A stretch of DNA of 64,000 bases from RYN-230 sp963834705 (GCA_963834705.1 CAWICV010000006.1:345743-409742), one strand, 5' to 3'; positions 17,378 through 27,097 are shown, counted from the stretch's first letter. Notes: generated from the sequence alone by a model not told the origin. Made by a program: numbers and translations.

Positions 17378-18366
17378 GATCCGGCCGGTTCCCGTGCCCC
17401 GACCCGTTCTAGCAGCACCAGGTAGGCGTCCTCCAGCGTCGGCTCGGCGATTTGGAACCGGGTCAGCTCTGCGCGCACCGACGCGACGATGCCCTGCGCG
17501 CTGCGGCCATTCAGCGGCACCCGAAGCGGCCCGTCAGGCTGGCTCGCATCGGCCTGGCCCGGACTGACCTGGACGCCCAGAGACTCGAGCTCCCGGCGCA
17601 GGCCTGCCCGGTCGGTAGCGTCGAGCACGAGCTCGGGGGTCAGCTGACGCTCCTTGACCTCGGCCGGGCGGCCACGCTCGATGATCTTCCCCCGGGCCAG
17701 TACGCACACCGAGTCGGCGGCCTCCGCCTCCTCCAGGTAGTGCGTCGTCAGGATTACGGTGCTGCCGGACCTGGCCCGTTCCTGGCGCAGGTAGGCCCAC
17801 AGGTCCCGCCTGCTCGCCGGGTCAAGGCCCGCGGTCGGCTCGTCGAGGAACAGCACGCGGGGCCGGTGCATGAGCGCCCGGACGATCTCCAGCCGCCGCC
17901 GCTGGCCTCCGGACAGGGTGCGCGCGCGCCGCCCCAGACTGCCGGAGATATCCAGTACGCTCGCCATCTCCTGTACCTCGCGGCGATAGCCAGCCGGCAT
18001 CAGGCGGTAGCGGGGGCGCCACGGGTACAGCCCATAGAGCACCGCATGGAGCCTGATGTTCTCCTCGGCGGTCAGGTTGAGGTCGAGTGAGGGCTGTTGG
18101 CAGACGACGCCGAGCTCGCTGCGGACCTGGGCCTGCTGGCTTTCCAGGTCCCGGGCGGCGATCCTGACCCGGCCCGAGGTGGGGGCCAGCGTCGTGGTGA
18201 GGATCGATACGGTGGTCGTCTTCCCGGCGCCATTGGGGCCGAGCAGGCAGAACAGCTGCCCTTCGGGCACGTCGAAGCTGACGTCGTTCACCGCGTTGCA
18301 GCGGGCGCCCCGGTAGCGCTTCACCAGGTGACTGACTTCGACCGCGGCCACCCTCGTCCCGGTCAT
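17374..18366 (-). CDS. ABC transporter ATP-binding protein (DrrA type)
   Basis: A 330-aa single ATPase domain with Walker A GPNGAGKTTT, Q-loop VCQQPSLDL, signature LSGGQRRRLEI, Walker B VLFLDEPTAGLD and switch His in TTHYLEEAE. The C-terminal 90 residues form the DrrA-like regulatory extension. It would energise export through the permease that follows. It overlaps its neighbours by 4 bp on each side, which is tight translational coupling. Confidence 0.93.
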   Translation of the reverse strand: MTGTRVAAVEVSHLVKRYRGARCNAVNDVSFDVPEGQLFCLLGPNGAGKTTTVSILTTTLAPTSGRVRIAARDLESQQAQVRSELGVVCQQPSLDLNLTAEENIRLHAVLYGLYPWRPRYRLMPAGYRREVQEMASVLDISGSLGRRARTLSGGQRRRLEIVRALMHRPRVLFLDEPTAGLDPASRRDLWAYLRQERARSGSTVILTTHYLEEAEAADSVCVLARGKIIERGRPAEVKERQLTPELVLDATDRAGLRRELESLGVQVSPGQADASQPDGPLRVPLNGRSAQGIVASVRAELTRFQIAEPTLEDAYLVLLERVGAREPAGS

Positions 18367-18917
18367 CGTTGTCGCAGCTGGCGGTAGCGCGAGTCGAGCC
18401 CCCGCCGTCTGGCCAGCCGGGCGAGCGGGGAAAGGACGGCACGGACCAGCGAAGCCGGCAGGTACGGCGCACGCACCTCACGGTCGAAATCGCGCATGAA
18501 CAGCGCCAGGTCGCTCAGCCTGGGCAGGCGGCGGGCCGCGGCATGCTGGTCCTGCGCCAGCGCCGCGGCGGTCTCCAGCAATTCCTGCATGCTCAGGGCC
18601 GGGCTGGTCCGCACGGCCACCCGGGCGGGCCCGCTTCCGGCGTTCGCGAAATGGTGCACGGTCCCCGGCGGGATCCGCACAGTGTCGCCCGGGTTAGCGA
18701 TCACCCGCCGGACGCCGACCCGGAACCGCATCTGCCCGGCGAGGACGGTGAAGACTTCCTCCTGCTCGGGGTGGGCATGGCTGCTGGGCACCCGTCCCCC
18801 GGGCGCGAGCAGAAGCTCCCACTCCAGGACGCTCCCGCCGGTGTCCGCGGCAGTCCGGCGGATGGTGATCTGTTCGCCGCTGAGCGGGTTCTCGATGACA
18901 TGTTCCCGGGGGACCAT
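18363..18917 (-). CDS. Cupin-domain protein
   Basis: A 184-aa protein whose first 115 residues form a single cupin barrel. Motif 1 is PSSHAHPEQEEVFTVLAG (His, His, Glu metal ligands) and motif 2 is PPGTVHHFANAGSG. The C-terminal 70 residues (LARLARRRGLDSRYRQLR) are helical and basic. ATG 18917 has an excellent site (AAAGGAGG), so I prefer it to the longer frame. It leads the exporter operon and may bind or modify the exported compound, or sense it. Function is open. Confidence 0.8.
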   Translation of the reverse strand: MVPREHVIENPLSGEQITIRRTAADTGGSVLEWELLLAPGGRVPSSHAHPEQEEVFTVLAGQMRFRVGVRRVIANPGDTVRIPPGTVHHFANAGSGPARVAVRTSPALSMQELLETAAALAQDQHAAARRLPRLSDLALFMRDFDREVRAPYLPASLVRAVLSPLARLARRRGLDSRYRQLRQR

Positions 18918-19128
18918 CGCCGCCTCCTTTCCGCTGGCCTCTGGCGGCCGGGGTCTCTCCAGCGTGCCCGGCTGGCCGGCCGGCGTCGCCGGCCAGGTGG
19001 CTCGTGCCGAATCGTCTCCTGCGGTAGCGGGCGGCACGGGGCATACGCCAGCCGGTGCAGGCTGGGACGCTCATATGTAGCCTCTGGGCGGACGCCTTCC
19101 GGGAAGCCGGCGGGTACCGTCCCCAGTA

Positions 19129-20353
19129 GTGATGACCGAACCTGACCTGCCCGTGAACCTGCCGCATGGGCCCGGCCCGCGCCTGCGCGGCGCGGCCGCC
19201 CGGCGCTGGGCCGCTGACGCCGCGATCGCCCTCGTCGTGATCGCGATCCAGGTCGGCGGGACCTACGCGTCCGCGGGGCACCATGGCCAGGCCACCGCCG
19301 GGATCGCGACCTACGTCCTGCTCGCGATCGGTGGCGCATCGCTGATTGCCCGCCGCCGCTACCCGGTCGGCGTCCTGGCCGTCACCCTCGCCGTAGCGAT
19401 CTGGCCGGGGGTGGCCAGCCAGGCGCGCCCGGTCTGGATCGCACTGATCGTGGCGTTCTTCACCGCGGTGCAGGCCAGGCAGCGGGCGGCGGCGATCGCA
19501 TCCCTGGTCATCGGCTACGCCGCATCGATATGGCCGCCCTGGCTGATCGGTACCCGTGGCCACGCCAGCGCCGGGTTCGCGGTGGGGCTGGCGCTCGGGC
19601 TGCTGTTCCTGCTGGCCGTCGCCGAGGTCATCCGGGCACGGGGCCAGCGGGCGGCTGCGCTCGAGCACAGCCGCCAAGAGGAGCTGCGCGCGCCGGGCTG
19701 GCGAGGAACGGATGCGGATCGCGCGGGACCTGCACGACGTGGTGGCGCACAACATCTCGGTCATCAACGTCCAGGCCAACACCGCGCTGCACCTGATGGA
19801 CCGCCAGCCCGACCGGGCCCGCTCCGCCTTGACCACCATCAACGAGGTCAGCGGGCAGGCCCTGGTCGAGCTGCGCTCGGTGCTGGGCGTGCTGCGCGCG
19901 GTGGACGAGGAGCGCTCCCCGGGCACCGGCCCCGGGCCTGGCGCGGCTGGGCGACCTGGCCGATACCGCGGCCGCCGCCGGGCTGGCCGTCCGCGTCGAG
20001 GAAAGCGGCCAGCGGGCCCCGCTGCCGGCGGACGTCGACCTGGCCGCCTACCGGATCGTCCAGGAGGCCCTGACCAACAGCGCCCGCCACTCCGGCGGCA
20101 CGAACGCCACTATCCGCATCGCCTACCGGGGAGGATGCCCTGGTGGTCGAAGTCGACGACGACGGCGCCCTGCGGCCGCCTGGCCGGCCCTCCCGGCCAG
20201 CCCCGCGGCACGGGCAGCGGCATCGCCGGCATGACCGAGCGGGCGGCCGCGCTCGGCGGCACGCTCCAGGCCGGCCCCCGGCCCGGAGGCGGCTTCGCGG
20301 TCCGGGCGCGGCTGCCGCTGCACGGACTCTCGCAGGACGGGGGTGACCGGTGA
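19129..20353 (+). CDS. NarL-type sensor histidine kinase (several apparent frameshifts)
   Basis: The N-terminal half has five to six helices (AIALVVIAIQVGG through LALGLLFLLAVAEVI). HisKA_3 follows with the phospho-acceptor in MRIARDLHDVVAHNISVI, then an HATPase_c ending GTGSGIAGMTERAAALGG. Frame breaks near 19693 (GCG-c-CGG), 19937 (GGG-c-CTG), about 20130 and within 20160-20215 must be joined to read it. Both placed insertions sit on codon boundaries. It starts at GTG 19129 or ATG 19132, divergent from the cupin/ABC operon 211 bp away, and its stop overlaps the regulator start (GTGA). It should autophosphorylate in response to a membrane signal and may control the exporter. Confidence 0.85.
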
Positions 20354-21007
20354 TCCGCGTCGCGCTGGCCGACGACCAGGAACTGGTCCGGGCCGGGTTC
20401 GCCGCGCTGCTCGACGCCGAGGACGACATCGACGTGGTCGGCGAGGCCGCCGACGGGCGAGCAGGCCATGCTGCTCGCCGCCAGGTCCGCGCCGGACGTG
20501 CTGCTGATGGACATCCGCATGCCCGGGGTCGACGGCATCGAGGCAACCCGCCGCATCGCCGCGCGCCCGGACCTCGCCTCGGTCCACGTCGTCATCCTGA
20601 CCACCTTCGACCTGGACGAGTACGTCTTCGAGGGCCTGCGGGCCGGCGCCGCCGGATTCCTGGTCAAAGACACCCACGCCGCCGAGCTGATCCGGGCGGT
20701 CCGGGTAGTGGCCAGCGGGGAGGCGCTCCTGTCCCCCGCCGTCACCAGGCGCCTCATCGCCGAGTTCGCTTTGCGCACGCGGTCGCCGCGCCGCCTGCCC
20801 CATCTGGACGAGCTGACCCCCCGGGAGCGCGAAGTGCTCGCCCTCATCGCCACCGGGCTGTCCAACGACGAGATCTCCCGCAAGATCTACGTCAGCCCGG
20901 CAACAGTAAAAACCCACGCCAGCCGGGCGATGACCAAGCTCGGCGCCAGGGACCGGGCCCAGCTTGTCGTCTTCGCCTACCAGGCCGGCCTGATCCGCCC
21001 GGGCTGA
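20350..21007 (+). CDS. NarL/LuxR-family response regulator (one apparent frameshift)
   Basis: The receiver begins VALADDQELVRAGFAALL, with the phospho-acceptor Asp in DVLLMDIRMPG. The output domain is LTPREREVLALIATGLSNDEI, then SPATVKTHASRAMTKLGARDR, a LuxR helix-turn-helix. One extra C at 20458 (GAC GGG-c-GAG) breaks the frame between receiver strands 2 and 3. GGG and GGC both encode Gly. Reading is restored to the TGA at 21005-21007. It pairs with the overlapping kinase gene and most simply controls the divergent cupin-ABC operon. Confidence 0.88.
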
Positions 21008-21035
21008 GGCGGCGCGTCCGAGGGAGGCAACCGTC

Positions 21036-21263
21036 GTGACCGAACCTGCTCAGCCCGGCCACCCCGGCCTCCGCCCGGCCGACGTCATCGCCCGGGGCGG
21101 CTGGCACCCTAGCTACGTTCGCGTGCTCGCCGCAGCCAGTGACGGCGACCATGGCTTCGCGCACCGCCAGTACGAAGTCCCGGTGAGCCAGCACGGCCTC
21201 TGGGCCTTCGTCAAGGTCGCCACGGATCCGGCCAGCTGCGGAGTGCCCACCCTGGCCGGCTGA
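21036..21263 (+). CDS. Small hypothetical protein, 75 aa
   Basis: GTG 21036 follows GAGGGAGG at a good distance, 28 bp after the response regulator, so it is probably the third cistron of that operon. The sequence (MTEPAQPGHPGLRPADVIARG...) has a proline-rich start and no membrane segment. I do not recognise a family. Codon use is typical of the surrounding genes, which supports it being real. Confidence 0.5.
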   Translation: MTEPAQPGHPGLRPADVIARGGWHPSYVRVLAAASDGDHGFAHRQYEVPVSQHGLWAFVKVATDPASCGVPTLAG

Positions 21264-21277
21264 CCGCCGCACCCGCC

Positions 21278-22480
21278 TCACCGGTCACCGGGCTGAATCC
21301 AGATCGACAGGTGGGCAGGATGCAGTGTGTCACGCACCACCTCACCCAGGTCGGCCTGGACCGCGGCCATGTCCACGGCATCCTTGAGCCGGACGCTGAA
21401 CGCCGCGATGGTCCGGTCGGCGTCATACCGGGCCCGGTTGAACCGCCGGTCCACCGCCCGCTGCACCCGCCGCCGCACCGGGTTGAACAGGGCCGCGGCG
21501 GCCAGCGTGGCCGCCGCCACCGACACTGAGGAAGACAGCCGCAGCGCCTCCGTGGCCAGCAGCACCAGCCCCGCGTACACGCCGACCAGCAACCCGGTGA
21601 CCAGCGCGTAAGCCAGCGTCCGGGAGATGATCCGGTCGATGTCATACAGCCGGTAACGCAGGATCCCCACCCCGATGGACACCGGCAGCGCCGCCACGCC
21701 GACCAGCGCGACCTCCCAGATAACCGAGTTGGTGGCCACCGCCCAGATGCCGAGCACCGCGCAGACCGCGGTCCCGGTGAGCAGCCACTTGAGCTGCTGC
21801 CGCCGGTCCCCAGATGCCCGCCGCCAGCTGGCCAGCTGGTACGCCAGCGCGCCGAGCCAGGCCACCGCGACCGTGCCGAAGAACAGCAGCGCCACCCAGC
21901 CAGGCGGGCTGGCCGCGGCGGTGGCCTGCCCATTGGCCAGGACGTGCAGCTGGTGCCGGCCCTGTGCGCCCGCGGCGGCGACCGCGCTGCTGACCGGCAG
22001 GATCATGACGAACGCCAGATACCCGCCCAGTGCCCACTGCCACCGCGCGGACGGCAGGCGGCCATCTGGAAAGAGCAGCGTCACCAGCGGAAACACCGCG
22101 ATCGTCAGGGTGAACTGCTGGCCGATGACGAACGCGGCGGGAGCCAGCACGGGGATGCCCCAGTGCCCCTCGTGATAGACGTACGTCGCGTAGCCCGACG
22201 CGAAGATGCTGACCGGGATCCAGGCCGCCGCGCCCAGCATCAGCCAGCCGATCGCGTTGCCTGGCTGATGCCGGGCCACCACCAGGCCGACGCCGCCGAC
22301 CGACACGATGACCACGGCCAGACTGGCCACCGCCGCGGTCTGCTGGCCGCTGAGCACCGCGTGCCCGGCCAGGACCGCCAGCGCCACCAGCACCAGCGCA
22401 CCGATCACCGCGGCAATGAGCGGCGCGCGGACCACGGAGCGGCGCTCCGCCCCAGCCGCAGCACCGCCGTCCGGTGTCAT
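21278..22480 (-). CDS. Polytopic membrane sensor-like protein A (fourth of four tandem paralogs)
   Basis: A 400-aa protein with about nine hydrophobic helices, a conserved cytosolic loop SWRRASGDRRQQLKWLL, then YRLYDIDRIISRTLAYALVTG, another helix pair and a cytosolic tail (RRRVQRAVDRRFNRARYDADRT ...). The tail resembles the linker that precedes the kinase core in actinobacterial sensor histidine kinases, but no HisKA, HATPase or GAF domain follows. ATG 22480 overlaps the stop of paralog B (ATGA). It is the last gene of the long minus-strand operon. By context it may pass a membrane signal to the upstream partner-switching proteins. That is inference. Confidence 0.75.
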   Translation of the reverse strand: MTPDGGAAAGAERRSVVRAPLIAAVIGALVLVALAVLAGHAVLSGQQTAAVASLAVVIVSVGGVGLVVARHQPGNAIGWLMLGAAAWIPVSIFASGYATYVYHEGHWGIPVLAPAAFVIGQQFTLTIAVFPLVTLLFPDGRLPSARWQWALGGYLAFVMILPVSSAVAAAGAQGRHQLHVLANGQATAAASPPGWVALLFFGTVAVAWLGALAYQLASWRRASGDRRQQLKWLLTGTAVCAVLGIWAVATNSVIWEVALVGVAALPVSIGVGILRYRLYDIDRIISRTLAYALVTGLLVGVYAGLVLLATEALRLSSSVSVAAATLAAAALFNPVRRRVQRAVDRRFNRARYDADRTIAAFSVRLKDAVDMAAVQADLGEVVRDTLHPAHLSIWIQPGDR

Positions 22481-23190
22481 CCAGGCCCCCCGACCAGCCA
22501 GACCGACACGTGCGCCGGCTCCAGCGCCGAACCGACCGCTTCCTCCAGGCCGGATCGCACCGCGTCCAGGTCGACCGCATCCGCCACCCGGCCGCTGAAC
22601 GCCGTTACGGTCTGCTCGGCGTCATACCGGGCCCGGTTGAACCGCCGGTCCACCACCCGCTGCACCCGCCGCCGCACCGGGCTGAACAGGGCCGCGGCGG
22701 CCAGCGTGCCCACCGCCACCGACACCGACGAGCCGAGCCGGAGCACCTCGATGGCCAGCAGCACCAGCCCCGCGTACACCCCGACCAGCAGCCCGGTGAC
22801 CAGCGTGTAGGCCACCGTCCGGGAGATGATCCGGTCGATGTCGTAGAGCCGGTAGCGCAGGATGCCAAAGCCCATGCCGACCGGGAACGCGACCACGGCG
22901 TAGGTGGCGGCGACGTTGACCACGCTGGTCAGCGCGGCCGAGCTGGTACCCGACTCGGCCAGCGTCATCACCACGATGCCGACCATGGTGATCAGCGCGC
23001 CCCACGCCAACAGGAGGCCGACCACGCCGTAGGCCAGTGTGAACGGGAACGGCAGCGAGCCCCCGCTGGCCAGCACGCTCTGCCGGGCCAGGCCGGCCAG
23101 CGGGACCTCGGCCACGGTGACCGCCAGCGCCAGCGCACCGACGAGCAACGCGGCCCACTGGGCCGCGCGAACCCCAGGCCGGCCGGTCAC
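22477..23190 (-). CDS. Polytopic membrane sensor-like protein B (shortened paralog)
   Basis: A 237-aa paralog of its neighbours lacking roughly the first five helices and the SWRRxSGxRRQQLKWL loop. It keeps three N-terminal helices, GILRYRLYDIDRIISRTVAYTLVTG, the RRRVQRVVDRRFNRARYDAEQT segment and the tail DAVDLDAVRSGLEEAVGSAL. GTG 23190 overlaps the stop of paralog C (GTGA), so I prefer it to a start 21 bp further up. The internal loss may be an old in-frame deletion after duplication. Coding quality is good and the reading frame is intact, so it is probably functional. Confidence 0.72.
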   Translation of the reverse strand: MTGRPGVRAAQWAALLVGALALAVTVAEVPLAGLARQSVLASGGSLPFPFTLAYGVVGLLLAWGALITMVGIVVMTLAESGTSSAALTSVVNVAATYAVVAFPVGMGFGILRYRLYDIDRIISRTVAYTLVTGLLVGVYAGLVLLAIEVLRLGSSVSVAVGTLAAAALFSPVRRRVQRVVDRRFNRARYDAEQTVTAFSGRVADAVDLDAVRSGLEEAVGSALEPAHVSVWLVGGPG

Positions 23191-24371
23191 CGCGCACCAC
23201 CGGAGAGCCACAGCCCGACGTGCGCCGGCTCAAACGCCATTTGAATAACGCCAGTGAGGTCGGAACTCACCGTGTCCAGGCCGACGGCGTCCTTGAGCCG
23301 GGTCGAGAATTCCGCGACCAGCTGGTCGGCGTTGTACCTGGCCCGGTTGAACCGGCGGTCGACAATCCGCTGGACGCGCAGCCGGACCGGGTTGAACAGG
23401 GCCGCCGCGGCCAGTGTGGCCGCCGCGACGGCCACCGATGAGGTGAACCCGAGCACCTCGGTGGCCAGCAGCACCAGCCCGGCATACACCCCGACCAGGA
23501 GCCCGGTGACCAGTGCGTAAGCCAGCGTCCGGGAGATGATCCGGTCGATGTCATACAGCCGGTACTTCAGGATCCCGATGCCGATCGACACCGGCAGCGC
23601 GGCGAACCCGAACCAGCCCAGCCCGCTCACTACCTGCAAGAGCGTGGCCGACCAGGCGCCCTGGGTGGTGGCCAGCGCGGCGCTGGCCGCCGTCACCGCT
23701 GCCCCACTGGCCAGCCACTTCAGCTGCTGGCGGCGCTCGCCCGAGGATCGCCGCCAGCTCAGCACCTGCCGGCCGATGAACGCCACGATGAGCAGCAGCA
23801 TGATCAGGAGCAGCAACGTGACGTGGGCATACCACCCGGTCGGGTTGTCGGTGACGGTCAGGCCGCCGTTGCCGTCCACCTGGACCGGGTGCCGGGAAAG
23901 GGCCTGCGCGGTGGCCACCGCGAGGCACAGCACGCTGACCGCGTACAGCCCGACGTACGCCCACAGTGCGGCACGCCACCAGCGAGAGCTGAGCTTCCCG
24001 TCCGGGAACAGCAGCACGACCAGCCCGAACAGCTCCAGCCCGAGACCCCAGAGCTGGTTGACCGACAGCGCGACCGGGCCCAGCGGCAGGTGGTAGCCCA
24101 GCCGGTAACGCAGCAAGGCGTAAGCCGAGCCGTCAGTGGCCAGGATCAGGCAGAGCGCGATGCCGAGCAGCAGCCAGCCCAGTGGATTGCCGGGCTGGCG
24201 CCGGGCCACCAGCAGGCCGACCACTCCGCTGGGCACCCCGACCACCAGCGCGACCACCGCGTCGAACTGCAAGTGGGACAGGATCGTCAGGGGTACCAGC
24301 GCGACTGTGGCCGCGAGCAGCACGGCGGCGCAGATGGCCAGCCACCGCTTCGGGCTCAGCACAGTGCTCAC
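23187..24371 (-). CDS. Polytopic membrane sensor-like protein C
   Basis: A 394-aa paralog with full-length architecture: paired N-terminal helices, LLVARRQPGNPLGWLLLGI, a central helix bundle, SWRRSSGERRQQLKWLASG, ILKYRLYDIDRIISRTLAYA and the cytosolic tail RLKDAVGLDTVSSDLTGVI ending LWLSGGAR. GTG 24371 overlaps the TGA of paralog D (GTGA); an earlier in-frame GTG at 24392 has no advantage. It has no catalytic domain. Confidence 0.73.
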   Translation of the reverse strand: MSTVLSPKRWLAICAAVLLAATVALVPLTILSHLQFDAVVALVVGVPSGVVGLLVARRQPGNPLGWLLLGIALCLILATDGSAYALLRYRLGYHLPLGPVALSVNQLWGLGLELFGLVVLLFPDGKLSSRWWRAALWAYVGLYAVSVLCLAVATAQALSRHPVQVDGNGGLTVTDNPTGWYAHVTLLLLIMLLLIVAFIGRQVLSWRRSSGERRQQLKWLASGAAVTAASAALATTQGAWSATLLQVVSGLGWFGFAALPVSIGIGILKYRLYDIDRIISRTLAYALVTGLLVGVYAGLVLLATEVLGFTSSVAVAAATLAAAALFNPVRLRVQRIVDRRFNRARYNADQLVAEFSTRLKDAVGLDTVSSDLTGVIQMAFEPAHVGLWLSGGAR

Positions 24372-25585
24372 CGCTCGTCCTTGCTCAGCCACAGTGACTG
24401 GTGTGCGGGCTCCAGGGCGTGGCCGATCACGCTAAGCAGGTCGGCCCGCAGTTCGTCCAGGGCGACCGCCCCGCTGGTCCGGGCGGCGAACGCGGCCACC
24501 GCCGCGTCCGCGTCGTACCGGGCCCGGTTGAACCGGCGGTCCACGACACGCTGCACCCGGCGCCGGACCGGGTTGAACAGGGCCGCGGCGGCCAGCGTGG
24601 CCGCCGCCACGGCCACCGACGAGGTGAACCCGAGCACCTCGGTGGCCAGCAGCACCAGCCCGGCATACACCCCGACCAGCAGCCCGGTGACCAGCGCATA
24701 GGCCAGCGTCCGGGAGATGATCCGGTCGATGTCATACAGCCGGTACTTGAGGATCCCGATGCCGATCGACACCGGCAGCGCCACGATGCCGAGCAGCAGC
24801 ACCTCCCACAGCGCGGCGGTGCTGGCGAATGAGGCGGCGGCCGAGAGGCCGCAGATGGCGGCCCCGCTCATCAGCCACTTGAGCTGCTGGCGGCGTTCCC
24901 CGGTGGACCGCCGCCAGCTGGCGATCTGATAGGCCAGCGCGCACAGCCAGCTGATCAGCAGGCTGGCGAAGAAGATCAGGCTGAGGATCGAGGCCAGCGG
25001 CGGCGTGTTCTCCACCCTGGGCAGTTCGCCGTCGGCCAGCGTGCGCAGGTGCGGCGAGGCCAGCGCCTCACCGGTGAGGACGAGGATGGACACCAGCGCG
25101 GGCACCAGCAGCACCGGGCAGGCCCAGAACACGAACTGCCACCGGCCCGGCGGCGGCCGCCCGTCGGGGAACAGCCAGATGATCAGCGGCAGCGCGATGA
25201 ACGGGAAGAAGAACAGCTCGGCCATGATCACCGCGGCCGGCCCCAGCACCGGGAGCGCGTGCTGGCCCGGCCGGTAGGCCTGGTCGTAGGAATCGCTGGC
25301 GAACGTCAGCAGCAGGCTGGCCGGCATGGCCAGCAGCAGCCAGCCGATCGGGTTGGCCCGCTGGTGCCAGGCCACCACCAGCCCGACGGCCGCGATCGCC
25401 CACAGCGCCAGGACCAGCGCGGTGCCCTCGGCGGCCGTGCGGTGCGAGCCGGTGTGGTGCCGGGTGACTGACTGGGCCACGACCACGCCGGTCAGCAGCA
25501 GTATCAAGCCGGCCAGCAGCAGCGCGGTCAGCCGCGGGGCGGTGAGCCGGCGCCCCGGCAGCCGCGCCGTCCGGCTGGCCGTCAC
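24368..25585 (-). CDS. Polytopic membrane sensor-like protein D (first of the tandem set)
   Basis: A 405-aa paralog, closest to C over the shared region: the segment from YRLYDIDRIISRT to the NPVRRRVQRVVDRRFNRARYDAD tail is nearly identical, also at DNA level. GTG 25585 overlaps the stop of the FAD oxidoreductase gene by 4 bp. About nine helices, then a cytosolic tail of 75 residues. No kinase domain. The arrangement D-C-B-A with stop/start overlaps throughout suggests fixed stoichiometry or heteromeric assembly. Confidence 0.73.
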   Translation of the reverse strand: MTASRTARLPGRRLTAPRLTALLLAGLILLLTGVVVAQSVTRHHTGSHRTAAEGTALVLALWAIAAVGLVVAWHQRANPIGWLLLAMPASLLLTFASDSYDQAYRPGQHALPVLGPAAVIMAELFFFPFIALPLIIWLFPDGRPPPGRWQFVFWACPVLLVPALVSILVLTGEALASPHLRTLADGELPRVENTPPLASILSLIFFASLLISWLCALAYQIASWRRSTGERRQQLKWLMSGAAICGLSAAASFASTAALWEVLLLGIVALPVSIGIGILKYRLYDIDRIISRTLAYALVTGLLVGVYAGLVLLATEVLGFTSSVAVAAATLAAAALFNPVRRRVQRVVDRRFNRARYDADAAVAAFAARTSGAVALDELRADLLSVIGHALEPAHQSLWLSKDER

Positions 25586-27075
25586 CGCCGTTCCCCGGCC
25601 ATGGCGGCCGGGCTGAGCCAGGCCGGGCTGACATCAGGCGGCTGCCGGATGCCGAAGACGTCGCGCAGCGCGGACAGCGCGGCCAGTTCGCCGCACCGGC
25701 CGTGCACGCCAGGCAGCGGCGGGGTGGACGACGAGCACAGGTACACGCCGGGCAGCGGGGTCCGGTACGGGTTCCACCGCGGCACCGGGCGCGCCACGGT
25801 CTGCCACACCGTCTGCATCCCGGCGGCGATGTCACCGCCGACGTAGTTGGGGTTGGCCGCTTCCTCATCGGCCGCGGTCCGGACGTGCCGGGCCAGGATC
25901 AGGTCACGGAAGCCGGGCGCGAACCGCTCGATCTGCGCCTCGATCCGGGCCATCATGTCCACCGTCGACCCGGCCGGCACGTGGCAGTACGCCCACAGCG
26001 TGTGCGTGCCCGCCGGAGACCGGGTCGGGTCGGCCACGGCGGGCTGGGTGACCAGCACGTACGGCGCCTCCGGATGCCGCCCGGCGGCCACCTCGGCCTC
26101 GGCCGCCGCGATCTCGCCGAACGTGCCACCGAGATGCAGCGTGCCGGCCCGCCGGGCCGCCTCGCTGGCCCACGGCACCGGGCCGGACAGGGCGAAGTCG
26201 GCCTTGCACACCCCGGCCCCGTAGCGGAACCGGCGCAGCGCGTTCCGGTACCCGGCGGGCAGCCGGTCACCGGCCATAGCCAGCAGCGCCCGCGGCGCGA
26301 CGTCCAGCAGCACCACCTGGGCCCGGGGCAGTTCGGCCAGCGAGCGCACCCACCAGCCGGTCTCGATCCGGCCGCCCGCCGCGGTCACCGCGGCGGCCAG
26401 CGCGTCGGTGATCCGCGCGCTGCCGCCCTCGGCCACCGGCCAGCCGGTGCCGTGGGCCAGCGCGAGCAGCATCATGCCCACCGCCCCGGTCGGCGGCCGG
26501 CGCAGCGGCAGCATCCCGTGCGCGGCCACGCCCGCCAGCAGCGCGCGGCCCTCGTCGGTGCGGAACCGGCGGGCCAGCCCGGCGGCGGAACTCAGTGCGT
26601 GCGCGCCGAACACGGCGATGCCCGGGGTCAGCCGCCGCGGCGGCCGCCGGATCGGGGCCAGCACCAGCTCAGCCAGGCCCGCGCAGTCGCGGGCCAGCGG
26701 CCCGAGCAGCCGCTGGTAGGCGGCCGCGTCGGCGCCCAGCCCGGCCGCCGTGTCCGGCACCGGCCGGGTGACCACCGCGGCCCGGCCGCCGTCCAGCGGG
26801 TGCGCGATGACCACCTTCGGGGACGCGAACCTGACCCCGCGTTCTTCCAGCCCAAAACGCTGGAAGAACGGCGAGGCCACGGCCAGCGGGTGCGCCACCG
26901 AGCACAGGTCGTGCCAGAACCCGGGCAGCGTGAGCTGCTCGGTGCGGCAGCCGCCGCCGATCGTGGCCGCGCCCTCGATCACCTGCACCCGCAGCCCCGC
27001 CGCGGCCAGCGTGACCGCGGCGGCCAGCCCGTTCGGGCCGCTGCCCACCACTACCGCGTCGGCGTCACCAGCCAC
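25582..27075 (-). CDS. FAD-dependent phytoene desaturase-like oxidoreductase
   Basis: A 497-aa flavoprotein of the CrtI/RetSat superfamily. The FAD-binding Rossmann motif is VVVGSGPNGLAAAVTLAAAG (residues 9-28), followed by IGGGCRTEQLTLPGF. The C-terminal flavin motif is PGVYLCSSSTPPLPGVHGRCG. There is no signal peptide. It could desaturate or isomerise a polyprenoid, carotenoid or related lipid. No crtB or crtE neighbour is present, so a classic carotenoid cluster is unlikely. It sits between the unrecognised protein and the four membrane paralogs, overlapping paralog D by 4 bp. Confidence 0.8.
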   Translation of the reverse strand: MAGDADAVVVGSGPNGLAAAVTLAAAGLRVQVIEGAATIGGGCRTEQLTLPGFWHDLCSVAHPLAVASPFFQRFGLEERGVRFASPKVVIAHPLDGGRAAVVTRPVPDTAAGLGADAAAYQRLLGPLARDCAGLAELVLAPIRRPPRRLTPGIAVFGAHALSSAAGLARRFRTDEGRALLAGVAAHGMLPLRRPPTGAVGMMLLALAHGTGWPVAEGGSARITDALAAAVTAAGGRIETGWWVRSLAELPRAQVVLLDVAPRALLAMAGDRLPAGYRNALRRFRYGAGVCKADFALSGPVPWASEAARRAGTLHLGGTFGEIAAAEAEVAAGRHPEAPYVLVTQPAVADPTRSPAGTHTLWAYCHVPAGSTVDMMARIEAQIERFAPGFRDLILARHVRTAADEEAANPNYVGGDIAAGMQTVWQTVARPVPRWNPYRTPLPGVYLCSSSTPPLPGVHGRCGELAALSALRDVFGIRQPPDVSPAWLSPAAMAGERR

Positions 27076-27097
27076 CGGTCGTCCCCCCAGCGACCGG

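Noticed and set aside
21278..25585. Calling the four paralogs histidine kinases
   Set aside because: The linker resembles that of sensor kinases, but no HisKA, N-box or G-box sequence follows before each stop.
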